Assembly: GCF_004919105.1 (NCBI RefSeq)
Contig: NZ_STGK01000001.1
Span: 62,001-126,000, forward strand
DNA: 64,000 nt
Source of the DNA: Nocardioides sp. GY 10113
GTDB lineage: Bacteria; Actinomycetota; Actinomycetes; Propionibacteriales; Nocardioidaceae
Direction of reading: 5' to 3'
The translations under genes and the position numbers were made by a program. Under the pieces are notes generated by a model that worked only from the letters and a program-made list of their open reading frames with translations, had not been told where the DNA came from and made no database searches. This document shows positions 9,052 through 18,232 of the stretch, piece by piece. The number at the start of each line of letters is the position of its first letter. Position 1 is the stretch's first letter.

Positions 9052-11507
9052 GTCGTCCCCGATCCCCGGGAGGTCTGCTCGGTCGGGTCCGTCGCCTCGG
9101 TCGGCTGGTCGCTGGGCTGGTCGCCGGGCTGGTCGGTCGGCTGGTCGGTCGGCTGGTCCGCCCGGTGGATCCGGGCGGCGCGGGCCCGACGTACCCGCCG
9201 GAACAGGCGGATCGCGATCGCGGTGAACAGGATCGCGGCCCCGGCGCCGATGATCACCCAGATCACGACACTGACCTGACCCGAACGGACCGGGACCACG
9301 TCGAAGCTGCCGAGGCTGTTGCCCTTCAGGTCGGTCAGCTCGAGCCGGATGTTGTGCACGCCGGGGGTCGACGTGTGGGCCTCCAGCGAGACCGAGGTGC
9401 GGCTCTCCGCGCTCACCTCGATCGGCTGCGAGGTGTCCACGCGCGCGCCGGCGTCGGAGTCGGCGATGACCTGGACCGTGACCGGCACCTCCAGGTCGTT
9501 GTTGACCGTCACGGAGAAGCTGCCCGACGAGCTGGACAGCGTGACCCCCGGCGGGGCGCTGATCGTGATCGACTGCAGCTCCCCGACGAGCGTGGCGCGG
9601 GAGGAGGCGAGCCGTGAGGCGGCGCGCGGGTCGCCGCGCAGCTCGAACGACGTTCCGGTCAGGGCCTCGGCGCTCACCTCGCTGGCGATCTCGGACTCCT
9701 CGCCGAGCACGTTCTGCAAGGTGGCGCCGGCCCGCGTGAGCAGGCGGGCGAACCCGAAGACGGAACCCGGGTTCTCCTGGGTCGCCTGGTGGTTCGGATA
9801 GCGCAGGTCGTCGAGCGAGATCGGCTCGCGGTCGCCGGCGACGATGGCCCCGACCGTGGTGAGGTGCAGCCAGGAGACGTCCAGGCCGTTCCAGAACTGG
9901 GTGGCTCCGGCGGCGTCGATCACGGACGGCAGCACGACCACGAGGGGGTCGGGCTGCTCCGGGTCGGCGACGCTCTGGTCGCCCGCGGCCACCAGGCGCA
10001 GCGCGGCCTCGCTGAGGAGCCGCTGCCGCAGCGCGATCGGGGCGAGCCGACGGTTCGGGCCGGGCCCGCCGACGGCGGTCCCGGAGGAGGTGACCGCGAC
10101 GGCCCGGTCGCCGATCTCGCCGGTGCCCGGGGCCCCGTCGGGGAAGGCGCCCGAGCCGAACATCCGGTCGCCCAGGAGCAGCACCGCGGCGTCGCTGACG
10201 TCGTTGATCGCCGCCGGACGCACGTACCCGCCCGGTCCGGCGACGGCCGGGCTGGTGGTGATCCGCCAGTCGGCGAGGACGCTGGCGGGATGGTTGCGCG
10301 CCCGGGTGTAGAGATCGGAGTCGGTGTCCGCGGCGCCGGAGATGTCGGGGTCGCCGTACGGGAGGCTGAGCACCTCCTGGGAGGCGAACGCGCCGCGGGC
10401 CTGCTCCAGCCACGGCTGCGCGCTGGCGACCGCCGGCGTGGCGCTCGCCTCGGGCTCGCCCTCGCCGCCCTCGCTCGTGGGGGCGCCGTCGGTCCCGTCG
10501 GTGGAGTCGGTGCCCTCGCCGTCGGTCGGCTCGGCCTCGGGGGTGGTCGTCAGCTGGCGCGTCGGGTTGCCCTCGGCCAGGGCGCGCGCCGCATCGGGGA
10601 TCGCCGGGTCGACCAGCCAGGTCACCGGCCGGGGGCCGGCCTCGGCCCCGAACGCCAGCATGCCGCCGAGCTTGCCGTCGACCGACAGGAGGCGCTCCCA
10701 CCGACGGATCCGGTTGAGGGACCCGTCCGCGGCGTGGGTGATCGGCGCGCGGAGCGGGGCGACGACCGCGGTGTCGACCGACGCGCTCGCCACGTACGCG
10801 GCGGGCAGGTAGGGAAGGAACGTCCGGGCACGGCCATCGGCGAAGTCGTCGCGTGGGGTGGTGGTGCTCTCTCCGGAGGCATGCACGCCGAACCAGTAGA
10901 TGCCGGGCGTCGGCGCTGCCAGCTCGGCGCGGAGCACCCGCTGGGGAACACGGATCGTGAAGGTCGAGGTCTCGCCCGGGCCCAGTCGCGGGAGGGACTC
11001 CACGATGCTGAGGTCGGTGATCCGCTCGCCGACCGGATCCGCGGGATCGGAGGCGGCGGCGGCGGTGAGCTCCTCGGCGGACGTCATCGGGCCGGCGCAG
11101 GTGGCGTCGGACCGGCAGTCGTCGGTGTTGAGGTACGGGTAGAGGTTGACGTTCTGCCAGGCGACCAGGTCGCGGTTGGTGATCGTCCCGCTGACGCTGA
11201 GCGGCCCCTTCTCCGGCAGCACCCCGGGCGCGAGGGTGTCGATGGTGATCCGCAGCGGGTCGTCGTCGGCCGCTGCGGCCCGGGTCCGGGGAGCGCGGCG
11301 CTCGCCGGACCGGCTCGGCCCGGCGGCGCGTCCGGTGTTCGCTGCCCCGTCGGGCAGGTCGCCCGCGTGGACGCTGCCGGCGCCGCTGCCGTCGGGGGTC
11401 GGGCCGGCGTGCGCGATCGGCGCGGGACCGGCGAGCCCGGCCAGGCCCAGCAGCGTCCCGGCCAACGCTCCCGCGGCGGCGCGGGAGAGCGAAGGACCGG
11501 GGACCAC
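9048..11507 (-). CDS. DUF6049 family secreted/membrane-anchored protein
   Basis: An 819-residue protein of the family found next to murJ throughout the Actinobacteria (Rv3909 in M. tuberculosis). Its function is unknown. It begins with a Sec signal peptide (GTLLGLAGLAGPAPIAHA), has a large extracellular part with Ig-like strands near the end, then one membrane helix (SVVIWVIIGAGAAILFTAIAI) and a short basic cytoplasmic tail ending in DQPTDQPTDQPGDQP-type repeats. The GTG has no Shine-Dalgarno sequence but sits 6 nt after TACCCT on the minus strand, consistent with a leaderless message. Its stop overlaps the start of murJ. Confidence 0.85.
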   Translation of the reverse strand: MVPGPSLSRAAAGALAGTLLGLAGLAGPAPIAHAGPTPDGSGAGSVHAGDLPDGAANTGRAAGPSRSGERRAPRTRAAAADDDPLRITIDTLAPGVLPEKGPLSVSGTITNRDLVAWQNVNLYPYLNTDDCRSDATCAGPMTSAEELTAAAASDPADPVGERITDLSIVESLPRLGPGETSTFTIRVPQRVLRAELAAPTPGIYWFGVHASGESTTTPRDDFADGRARTFLPYLPAAYVASASVDTAVVAPLRAPITHAADGSLNRIRRWERLLSVDGKLGGMLAFGAEAGPRPVTWLVDPAIPDAARALAEGNPTRQLTTTPEAEPTDGEGTDSTDGTDGAPTSEGGEGEPEASATPAVASAQPWLEQARGAFASQEVLSLPYGDPDISGAADTDSDLYTRARNHPASVLADWRITTSPAVAGPGGYVRPAAINDVSDAAVLLLGDRMFGSGAFPDGAPGTGEIGDRAVAVTSSGTAVGGPGPNRRLAPIALRQRLLSEAALRLVAAGDQSVADPEQPDPLVVVLPSVIDAAGATQFWNGLDVSWLHLTTVGAIVAGDREPISLDDLRYPNHQATQENPGSVFGFARLLTRAGATLQNVLGEESEIASEVSAEALTGTSFELRGDPRAASRLASSRATLVGELQSITISAPPGVTLSSSSGSFSVTVNNDLEVPVTVQVIADSDAGARVDTSQPIEVSAESRTSVSLEAHTSTPGVHNIRLELTDLKGNSLGSFDVVPVRSGQVSVVIWVIIGAGAAILFTAIAIRLFRRVRRARAARIHRADQPTDQPTDQPGDQPSDQPTEATDPTEQTSRGSGTT

Positions 11508-11660
11508 GGGACGAGGGTAGTCGGGCGGGGTCCCGCGGTCGCCGAGGCCGGCCGAACCCGCACCATGGGGGTGACTCGGACGACACGCCCCGAGGGCGTC
11601 TCGGCGGGAAGCCGCTCGCGACGACGCTGTCTCGGCCGGGACGCCCTAGACTTCTCCCGC

Positions 11661-13142
11661 GTGAGCGACCGCACCGATCCTTCCCTCCCCGGCGGGGCCG
11701 CTGCCCCCCTCCGACTGGTGGACGTCCAGTCCGCCGTCGCAGCCGAGCTGGACCGGATCGGACCCGTCATCGACGAGCTCGGCGACCGGTTCGCGGCGGC
11801 TGGCCACGAGCTGGCCCTGGTGGGCGGCCCGGTGCGGGACGCGATGCTCGGCCGGCGCTCCAACGACCTCGACTTCACCACGTCGGCACGGCCGGACGTG
11901 ACCGACAAGATCCTGCGGGCGTGGGGCAACGCCTGGTGGGACATGGGCCGTGACTTCGGCACCATCGGCTGCCGCAAGGGCGACTGGGTGGTCGAGGTGA
12001 CGACGTACCGCTCCGAGGCCTACGACCCGGACAGCCGCAAGCCCGACGTCCAGTACGGCGACACGCTCGCCGGTGACCTCGGGCGCCGCGACTTCACGGT
12101 CAACGCCATGGCCGTCCGGCTCCCCGGGCGGGAGCTCGAGGACCCGTACGGCGGCCTGATGGACCTGGCGCACGGGGTGCTGCGCACCCCCGGCCGTCCG
12201 GAGGACTCCTTCTCCGACGACCCGCTGCGGATGATGCGGGCCGCCCGGTTCGCCGCCCAGCTCGGCTTCGCCCCGGCGCCGGAGGTGGTCGCGGCGATGA
12301 CCGCGATGGCGGAGCGGATCGAGATCATCTCCGCCGAGCGGGTGCGCGACGAGCTGGTCAAGCTGGTCTGCGCGCCGCGACCGCGGTTGGGGCTGGAGCT
12401 GCTGGTCGAGACCGGCCTGGCCGCGCGGGTGCTGCCCGAGCTGCCGGCGCTCAAGCTCGAGCGCGACGAGCACCACCGGCACAAGGACGTCTACGAGCAC
12501 ACCCTGACGGTGCTGGAGCAGGCGATCGACCTGGAGTCGCGGCTGAGCGAGGACGGCGGCCCCGACTTCGTCTCGCGGTTCGCGGCGCTGATGCACGACG
12601 TCGGCAAGCCGAAGACCCGCCGGTTCATCGACGACGGCACGGTGACCTTCCACCACCACGACGCGGTCGGCGCCAAGCTGACCCGCAAGCGGATGAAGGC
12701 GCTGCGCTTCTCCAACGACGACATCGACGCGGTCAGCCAGCTGGTCGAGCAGCACCTGCGATTCCACGGCTACGGGACCGGTGAGTGGACGGACTCGGCG
12801 GTGCGCCGCTACGTCCGCGACGCCGGCGACCAGCTCGAGCGGCTGCACGTGCTCACCCGCGCCGACTGCACCACCCGCAACAAGCGGAAGGCCGACCGGC
12901 TGCGGCGTACCTATGACGACCTGGAGGCGCGGATCGCGCGGCTGGCGGAGGCCGAGGAGCTGGCCTCCATCCGGCCCGACCTCGACGGCAACCAGATCAT
13001 GGAGATCCTGGGTGTCCCGCCGGGTCGGGTCGTCGGGGAGGCCTACGGCTTCCTCCTCGAGCAGCGCCTCGACAACGGGCCGATGAGCGAGGCCGAGGCG
13101 ACCGCCGCGCTGCGCGCGTGGTGGGCCGAGCGCGGTTCCTGA
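11661..13142 (+). CDS. cca: CCA tRNA nucleotidyltransferase / poly(A) polymerase-family protein
   Basis: A 493-residue enzyme that adds or repairs the 3' CCA of tRNA. The nucleotidyltransferase head carries ALVGGPVRDAMLGRRSNDLD with the catalytic DxD-type acidic pair, then GDLGRRDFTVNAMAV and DDPLRMMRAARFAAQLGF. The C-terminal half holds an HD phosphohydrolase domain (HKDVYEHTL and ALMHDVGKPKTR). This matches PcnA (Rv3907) in the same neighbourhood, without the mutT4 gene found between them in M. tuberculosis. The GTG lies 8 nt after TAGACT (11647-11652) with no ribosome-binding site, so the message is probably leaderless. Confidence 0.94.
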   Translation: MSDRTDPSLPGGAAAPLRLVDVQSAVAAELDRIGPVIDELGDRFAAAGHELALVGGPVRDAMLGRRSNDLDFTTSARPDVTDKILRAWGNAWWDMGRDFGTIGCRKGDWVVEVTTYRSEAYDPDSRKPDVQYGDTLAGDLGRRDFTVNAMAVRLPGRELEDPYGGLMDLAHGVLRTPGRPEDSFSDDPLRMMRAARFAAQLGFAPAPEVVAAMTAMAERIEIISAERVRDELVKLVCAPRPRLGLELLVETGLAARVLPELPALKLERDEHHRHKDVYEHTLTVLEQAIDLESRLSEDGGPDFVSRFAALMHDVGKPKTRRFIDDGTVTFHHHDAVGAKLTRKRMKALRFSNDDIDAVSQLVEQHLRFHGYGTGEWTDSAVRRYVRDAGDQLERLHVLTRADCTTRNKRKADRLRRTYDDLEARIARLAEAEELASIRPDLDGNQIMEILGVPPGRVVGEAYGFLLEQRLDNGPMSEAEATAALRAWWAERGS

Positions 13143-13220
13143 GCGTCGGTCGCTGCCCGGAGCCTTTCCCGGGTTGTCCCCGCGTGGGCGCCTACCGGTG
13201 AGTATGTTCCGGGAAGACAG

Positions 13221-13237
13221 AGGCCTCCACGAGGCCT
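13221..13237 (+). promoter_or_regulatory. Short hairpin in the leader of the SRPBCC gene
   Basis: AGGCCTC and GAGGCCT form a perfect 7-bp stem around a 3-nt loop, about 25 bp before the start codon and just ahead of the GGAGGTG ribosome-binding site. It could act as a leader structure or be the relic of an operator. Confidence 0.35.
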
Positions 13238-13262
13238 GACCCGCGCACGGAGGTGCCCCGCC

Positions 13263-13742
13263 ATGCCCGACACGTACGAGAAGCTGCTCGAGGACTCGAT
13301 CGAGATCGACGCCGCCCCCGAGGCGGTGTGGGCGCTGGTCACCGACCTGCCGCGGATGGCTCGCTGGAGCCCGCAGGTGGTCCGCTCGAAGGTGTGGGGC
13401 GGCGTGGTCCGCAGCGGGGCGAAGTTCACCAACCTCAACCGGCGCGGCTACCTGTTCTGGCCGACCAACGGCAAGGTCGTCCGCTACACGCCGCCGTCCG
13501 CCTCAGCCGTCGGGGAGCTCGGGTTCCGGATCAACGAGAACCGCACCGTGTGGTCGTTCACCCTCGAGCCCACCGCGACCGGCACCCGGGTGATCCAGCG
13601 CCGCGAGACGCCCGAGGGTATCTCCGGCCTCTCGATCGGGATGACCAAGGCAGCGCTGGGCGGCCAGGACGTCTTCACCGAGGAGCTGCGCGCCGGCATG
13701 CGGCAGACGCTGGAGCGGATCAAGGCCGACGCCGAGGGGTGA
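13263..13742 (+). CDS. SRPBCC (START-like) family protein
   Basis: A 159-residue protein of the SRPBCC fold, a helix-grip barrel that binds hydrophobic ligands. The typical opening is visible: SIEIDAAPEAVWALVTDLPRMARWSP, then alternating strands and a long C-terminal helix (GMRQTLERIKADAEG). The ligand is unknown. GGAGGTG precedes the ATG. It converges on ino1, with a 34-bp palindrome and a terminator hairpin between the two stops. Confidence 0.8.
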   Translation: MPDTYEKLLEDSIEIDAAPEAVWALVTDLPRMARWSPQVVRSKVWGGVVRSGAKFTNLNRRGYLFWPTNGKVVRYTPPSASAVGELGFRINENRTVWSFTLEPTATGTRVIQRRETPEGISGLSIGMTKAALGGQDVFTEELRAGMRQTLERIKADAEG

Positions 13743-13748
13743 GGCACG

Positions 13749-13782
13749 CCCATGAATCCCTGGTCGACCGGGGATTCATGGG
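13749..13782. repeat. 34-bp palindrome, GGTCGACC-centred family (short copy)
   Basis: The arms CCCATGAATCCC and GGGATTCATGGG are exact inverse complements around TGGTCGACCG, with one mismatched pair in the centre. The same core recurs at 24864, 60417 and 62830. It lies 6 bp after the stop of the SRPBCC gene. Confidence 0.9.
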
Positions 13783-13801
13783 AAGCACGTGACAGAAGCG
13801 A

Positions 13802-13836
13802 CGAAGGGCCGGCCCCCAACGGGGACCGGCCCTTCG
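13802..13836 (-). terminator. Terminator-like hairpin downstream of ino1
   Basis: CGAAGGGCCGG pairs with CCGGCCCTTCG, extended by a CCCC/GGGG inner stem with one unpaired base and an AAC loop. It lies in the convergent gap between the SRPBCC gene and ino1 and could serve both. Confidence 0.7.
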
Positions 13837-13873
13837 GCTGTCTCAGGCGCGAACGCCGAGGATCAGACCTGCG

Positions 13874-14956
13874 TCACTCGCCGCGGATGAACGCCTCGAG
13901 CTGCGCGCGACCCTCGGTGTCCTCCATCTGCACCGGCGGGGACTTCATCAGGTACGCCGACGCCGGCAGGATCGGGCCGCCGTGGCCGCGGTCCTTGGCG
14001 ATCTTCGCCGCGCGGACCGCGTCGATGATGATGCCGGCCGAGTTCGGGGAGTCCCAGACCTCGAGCTTGTACTCCAGGTTCAGCGGGACGTCGCCGAACG
14101 CGCGACCCTCGAGGCGCACGTAGGCCCACTTGCGGTCGTCGAGCCACGCCACGTAGTCCGAGGGACCGATGTGGACGTTCTTGTCGTCGATCTTGCCCGC
14201 CAGGGGACCGTTCAGGTTCGAGGTGACGGCCTGGGTCTTGGAGACCTTCTTCGACTCCAGGCGCTCGCGCTCGAGCATGTTCTTGAAGTCCATGTTGCCG
14301 CCGACGTTGAGCTGGTAGGTGCGGTCCAGCGTCACGCCGCGGTCCTCGAACAGCTTGGCCATCACGCGGTGGGTGATGGTCGCGCCGACCTGGGACTTGA
14401 TGTCGTCGCCCACGATCGGGACACCGGCGGCCTCGAACTTCGCGGCCCACTCGGGGTCGGAGGCGATGAACACCGGGAGGGCGTTGACGAAGGCCACGCC
14501 GGCGTCGATCGCGCACTGGGCGTAGAACTTGTCGGCCTCCTCCGAGCCCACCGGGAGGTAGGAGACGAGGACGTCGACCTTGTTGTCCTTGAGGACCTGG
14601 ACGACGTCGACCGGCTCGGCGGCGGACTCCTCGATGGTGGCGCGGTAGTACTTGCCGAGACCGTCGAGGGTCGGGCCGCGCTGGACCTCGACGCCCAGGG
14701 TGGGCACGTCGCAGATCTTGATCGTGTTGTTCTCGCTGGCGTTGATCGCCTCGGAGAGGTCCTTGCCGACCTTCTTGTCGTCGACGTCGAACGCGGCGAC
14801 GAACTCGACGTCGCCGACGTGGTAGTCGCCGAACTGGACGTGCATCAGACCGGGGACCGTGCTCGCCGGGTCGGCGTCCCCGTAGTACTGCACACCCTGG
14901 ATGAGGGACGTAGCGCAGTTGCCCACGCCCGCGATGGCTACTCGAACCGAACCCAT
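13874..14956 (-). CDS. ino1: Inositol-3-phosphate synthase
   Basis: A 360-residue NAD-dependent enzyme that turns glucose 6-phosphate into inositol 3-phosphate, the precursor of phosphatidylinositol and mycothiol. The N-terminal Rossmann motif is [16 protein letters not shown], and the family signature regions [16 protein letters not shown] and [17 protein letters not shown] are intact. The length is that of actinobacterial Ino1. AAGGAAGGAC precedes the ATG. The gene follows a PadR regulator on the same strand with an 83-bp gap, a pairing conserved in Actinobacteria, so PadR control is likely. Confidence 0.95.
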   Translation of the reverse strand: MGSVRVAIAGVGNCATSLIQGVQYYGDADPASTVPGLMHVQFGDYHVGDVEFVAAFDVDDKKVGKDLSEAINASENNTIKICDVPTLGVEVQRGPTLDGLGKYYRATIEESAAEPVDVVQVLKDNKVDVLVSYLPVGSEEADKFYAQCAIDAGVAFVNALPVFIASDPEWAAKFEAAGVPIVGDDIKSQVGATITHRVMAKLFEDRGVTLDRTYQLNVGGNMDFKNMLERERLESKKVSKTQAVTSNLNGPLAGKIDDKNVHIGPSDYVAWLDDRKWAYVRLEGRAFGDVPLNLEYKLEVWDSPNSAGIIIDAVRAAKIAKDRGHGGPILPASAYLMKSPPVQMEDTEGRAQLEAFIRGE

Positions 14957-15039
14957 TGGAAGTCCTTCCTTGGTATCTCGGACGCCGGAGGCGCCCGGTG
15001 CTGCGAGGGTCTCTCGCGGTGGATCTTGTGGTGTCGCTG

Positions 15040-15642
15040 TCAGTCGTTCCTCGCCGGCTCCGCTGCCGGAGAGGCTGGGGGGCGGATCGGCTCTGCCTGA
15101 GCCCCCCGTTCTGCGTTGATGAGGTCCGACAGCCAGCGAACCTCGCGTTCGACCGACTCCACGCCGTGGCGCTGCAGCTCCGCGGCGTACCGGTCGACCT
15201 CCTTCTGGGTCATCGCCAGATCGCGCTGCACCCGGTCCAACCGCTCCTGGAGCCGGGAGCGGCGCCCCTCCAGGACGCGGAGACGGATCTCCATGTCCGT
15301 GGAGGAGAAGAATCGGAAGCGGATGTCGAAGTTGTCGTCCTCCCAGGCGGTGGGACCCACCTCCGACATCAGGCGCTCGAACTCCGCGGTGCCCTTCTCC
15401 GTCACCTGGTAGACGATCCGCTGGCGACGCGACGCGGCAGCCGCCCCCGGGTCGGGGGTCACCTCCGCGATCAGGTTGCCCCGGAGCATCTTCTTCAGTG
15501 CCGGGTAGAGCGAGCCGTAGGAGAGCAACCGGCCCCACCCGAGCATCAGGTTGAGTCGCTTGCGGAGCTCGTAGCCGTGCATGGGGCCCTCGTGCAGCAG
15601 TCCGAGGACCGCGAGCTCGATGGTGTCTCCGCGCCGTGCCAT
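15040..15642 (-). CDS. PadR family transcriptional regulator
   Basis: A 200-residue regulator with a PadR winged helix at residues 1-85 ([20 protein letters not shown], then [19 protein letters not shown]) and a long C-terminal dimerisation coiled coil ([20 protein letters not shown]) typical of the subfamily beside ino1. The ATG lies 7 nt after TACGAT with no ribosome-binding site, so it is probably leaderless. That -10 overlaps an inverted repeat, suggesting autoregulation. Confidence 0.88.
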   Translation of the reverse strand: MARRGDTIELAVLGLLHEGPMHGYELRKRLNLMLGWGRLLSYGSLYPALKKMLRGNLIAEVTPDPGAAAASRRQRIVYQVTEKGTAEFERLMSEVGPTAWEDDNFDIRFRFFSSTDMEIRLRVLEGRRSRLQERLDRVQRDLAMTQKEVDRYAAELQRHGVESVEREVRWLSDLINAERGAQAEPIRPPASPAAEPARND

Positions 15643-15648
15643 GCGACC

Positions 15649-15661
15649 TATCGTACCGATA
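15649..15661 (-). promoter_or_regulatory. Inverted repeat overlapping the padR -10
   Basis: TATCG-TAC-CGATA is a perfect 5-bp inverted repeat with a 3-nt centre, starting 7 bp before the padR start codon and covering the candidate -10 TACGAT on the minus strand. PadR regulators commonly repress their own promoter from such sites. The assignment is inference. Confidence 0.45.
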
Positions 15662-15885
15662 CATCGCGGGAACGTGAACACCCGATGGATCGGAGGTGGA
15701 GGGCCGGCCACACCTCGGGCTCTCCACGTCGCTCCCGGACGAGCCGGTCGGATCCGGTCCCCGACCCGTCCGCGCCGCGCCGTCGTTCCTCCGCGAGGAT
15801 GCGGCGCCGCTGCCGGCCGATAAGTACCCTGACTGCGGCGCGCGCCCGGTCCCCTCCGGCGTACGCCTGTCCAGACCCCGGCCGA

Positions 15886-18216
15886 ATGAGCGAGGACGTG
15901 GCCCAAGGCAAGCGTAGTGCGAACGGTTCCGCGAAGCGGACCGCCGCCGGCAAGACGAAGCAGAAGACCCCCAAGACCTGGAAGACCCGGCTGCGCTCGG
16001 TGCTCCGGTGGGGGCTGGTCTGCTTCCTGGTGTTGTCCCTCATCGGAGTGGGCGTGTTCATCTACGCCTACCGGTCGATCGATATCCCCAACGCCAACGC
16101 CGAGTTCCTGACCGAGACCACCCACGTCTACTACGCCGACGGCGAGACGGACCTCGGCCAGTTCGCCATCCAGCGCCGCGACGCGATCGACTACGACGAG
16201 ATGCCGCAGTCGATCAAGGACGCCGTCGTCGCCTCGGAGAACCGCACGTTCTGGACCGACAAGGGCATCGACCCGCGCGGCATCGTCCGCGCCGCGTTCA
16301 GCAACGCCAAGGGCGGTTCCACCCAGGGCGCCTCGACGATCACCCAGCAGTACGTCAAGATCCTCTACCTGACCCAGGACCGCACCTGGACGCGCAAGAT
16401 CAAGGAAGCGTTCCTCTCGCTGAAGGTGCAGAACCAGCTGTCCAAGGAGGACGTGCTCGAGGGCTACCTCAACACGATCTACTTCGGGCGCGGCGCCTAC
16501 GGCATCCAGGCGGCGTCCCAGGCCTACTTCGACAAGGACGCCGCCGACCTCTCGCTGCGCGAGTCGGCCTTCCTCGCCTCGGTGCTCAACAACCCGTACT
16601 ACCTGGACCCCGCCAACGGCAAGGAGTCCCGCCAGGCCGTCCGCGCCCGGTACGAGTACACCCTCGGCGGCATGCTGGAGATGGAGACCATCAGCCAGCA
16701 GCAGTACGACCGCGCTGTCAAGCGGCTGCCGAAGTTCCCCAAGATCGCCAGCAACAGCCAGTACGGCGGCCAGAAGGGCCACGTGCTCTCGATGGTCCGC
16801 TCCGAGCTCCTCGAGCTCGGGTTCAGCGAGGACGAGATCAACGGCGGCGGCCTGCGGGTCACCACCACGTTCACGCCGCAGGCCATGAAGGCCGCCGAGC
16901 AGGGCGTCCTGGACGTCCGTCCGGAGGGCTTCTCCGACAAGGAGCTGCACGTCGGCGTCGCCTCCGTCGAGCCCGGCACCGGCGCCGTCCGCGGCCTGTA
17001 CGGCGGGCAGGACTACCTGGACTCCCAGATCAACTGGGCCGTCGCCGGCGGCCAGGCGGGCTCCACCTTCAAGGCCTTCGCGGTGGCCGCCGGGATCAAG
17101 GCCGGCTTCTCGCTCAAGGACACCTTCGACGGCAACTCGCCCTACGAGCTCCCCGACGGCAAGTTCGTCGAGAACCAGGGCGACCACGACTACGGCAGGG
17201 TCAACCTGATCACGGCCACCGAGCGCTCCGCGAACACCGCCTTCATCGACATGACGCTCTCGATGGGCAGCCAGGGACCCGAGGAGATCGTCGAGATGGC
17301 GAACGCCATGGGCGTCCCGCCGATCGAGCCGGCGTCCGACCCCTACGGGTTCCCGACCTCCAGCCCGGGGCTGAACGCGAACACCGGCGTCTCGCTGGGA
17401 TCGCAGACGGTGAGCCCGATCAACATGGCCAACGGCTACGCGACGATCGCCAACAAGGGCGTCGCCGCCGACGCGTACATCATCGACAAGGTCGTCGACC
17501 GCGACGGCGTGATCCGCTACCAGCACAAGGTCAGCACCCACCGGGCGATGTCCGAGGACATCGCCGCCGACGTCTCCTACGCGCTCCAGCAGGTCGTGGA
17601 GGGCAGCAACGGCACCGGGCGCCGCGCCCTTGCCCTCGGCCGCCCGGCCGGTGGCAAGACCGGCACGGCGACCGTCACCGGCGGTGACGTCTCCTCGGCC
17701 TGGTTCGCCGGCTTCACCCCGCAGATGTCGACCGCCGTGATGTACGTGCGCGGCGACGGCAACGACAAGCTCGACGGCTGGCTCCCGTCGTACTACGGCG
17801 GCGACTTCCCCACCGAGACCTGGGTCGCGGTGATGGCCGCCACCCTCGAGGGCGAGCCGATCGAGGACCTGCCCGAGCCGGTCTACGTCGACGGCGAGGC
17901 GCCGACCGACGGCCACGAGCCCGCACCGACGAGGACGCCCAAGCCCAAGCCGAGCCAGGCCGAGGAGCCGACGCAGGGCCCGAGCACCTCCAAGGCGCCG
18001 GAGCCGACCACCAGCGCGCCGCCGACGACGGAGGCGCCGGAGCCGTCCGACACCCCGACCCCGGAGGAGAGCACGGCGCCGACCGGCCCCGCGACGACGC
18101 AGCCGCCGGCGACGACGGCCCCCACCTCCTCGGCGCCGCCGACGGCGACGATCCCGCCGCCGCCGGGGCAGACCCGCGGGGCCGGGCGTGTGAACGGGGC
18201 CACCGCCACGCGGTAG
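15886..18216 (+). CDS. Class A penicillin-binding protein (transglycosylase/transpeptidase)
   Basis: A 776-residue bifunctional peptidoglycan synthase. After a basic cytoplasmic start there is one membrane helix ([19 protein letters not shown]), then a GT51 transglycosylase domain ([59 protein letters not shown]). The transpeptidase domain has the active serine in GSTFKAFA, the SxN motif in ERSANTAF and the KTG motif in GGKTGTATV. The last 110 residues are a Pro/Thr tail. There is no PASTA domain. It corresponds to the PonA group. The GT87 gene follows after 16 bp. Confidence 0.93.
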   Translation: MSEDVAQGKRSANGSAKRTAAGKTKQKTPKTWKTRLRSVLRWGLVCFLVLSLIGVGVFIYAYRSIDIPNANAEFLTETTHVYYADGETDLGQFAIQRRDAIDYDEMPQSIKDAVVASENRTFWTDKGIDPRGIVRAAFSNAKGGSTQGASTITQQYVKILYLTQDRTWTRKIKEAFLSLKVQNQLSKEDVLEGYLNTIYFGRGAYGIQAASQAYFDKDAADLSLRESAFLASVLNNPYYLDPANGKESRQAVRARYEYTLGGMLEMETISQQQYDRAVKRLPKFPKIASNSQYGGQKGHVLSMVRSELLELGFSEDEINGGGLRVTTTFTPQAMKAAEQGVLDVRPEGFSDKELHVGVASVEPGTGAVRGLYGGQDYLDSQINWAVAGGQAGSTFKAFAVAAGIKAGFSLKDTFDGNSPYELPDGKFVENQGDHDYGRVNLITATERSANTAFIDMTLSMGSQGPEEIVEMANAMGVPPIEPASDPYGFPTSSPGLNANTGVSLGSQTVSPINMANGYATIANKGVAADAYIIDKVVDRDGVIRYQHKVSTHRAMSEDIAADVSYALQQVVEGSNGTGRRALALGRPAGGKTGTATVTGGDVSSAWFAGFTPQMSTAVMYVRGDGNDKLDGWLPSYYGGDFPTETWVAVMAATLEGEPIEDLPEPVYVDGEAPTDGHEPAPTRTPKPKPSQAEEPTQGPSTSKAPEPTTSAPPTTEAPEPSDTPTPEESTAPTGPATTQPPATTAPTSSAPPTATIPPPPGQTRGAGRVNGATATR

Positions 18217-18232
18217 GTGGCAGGATCCTGTC

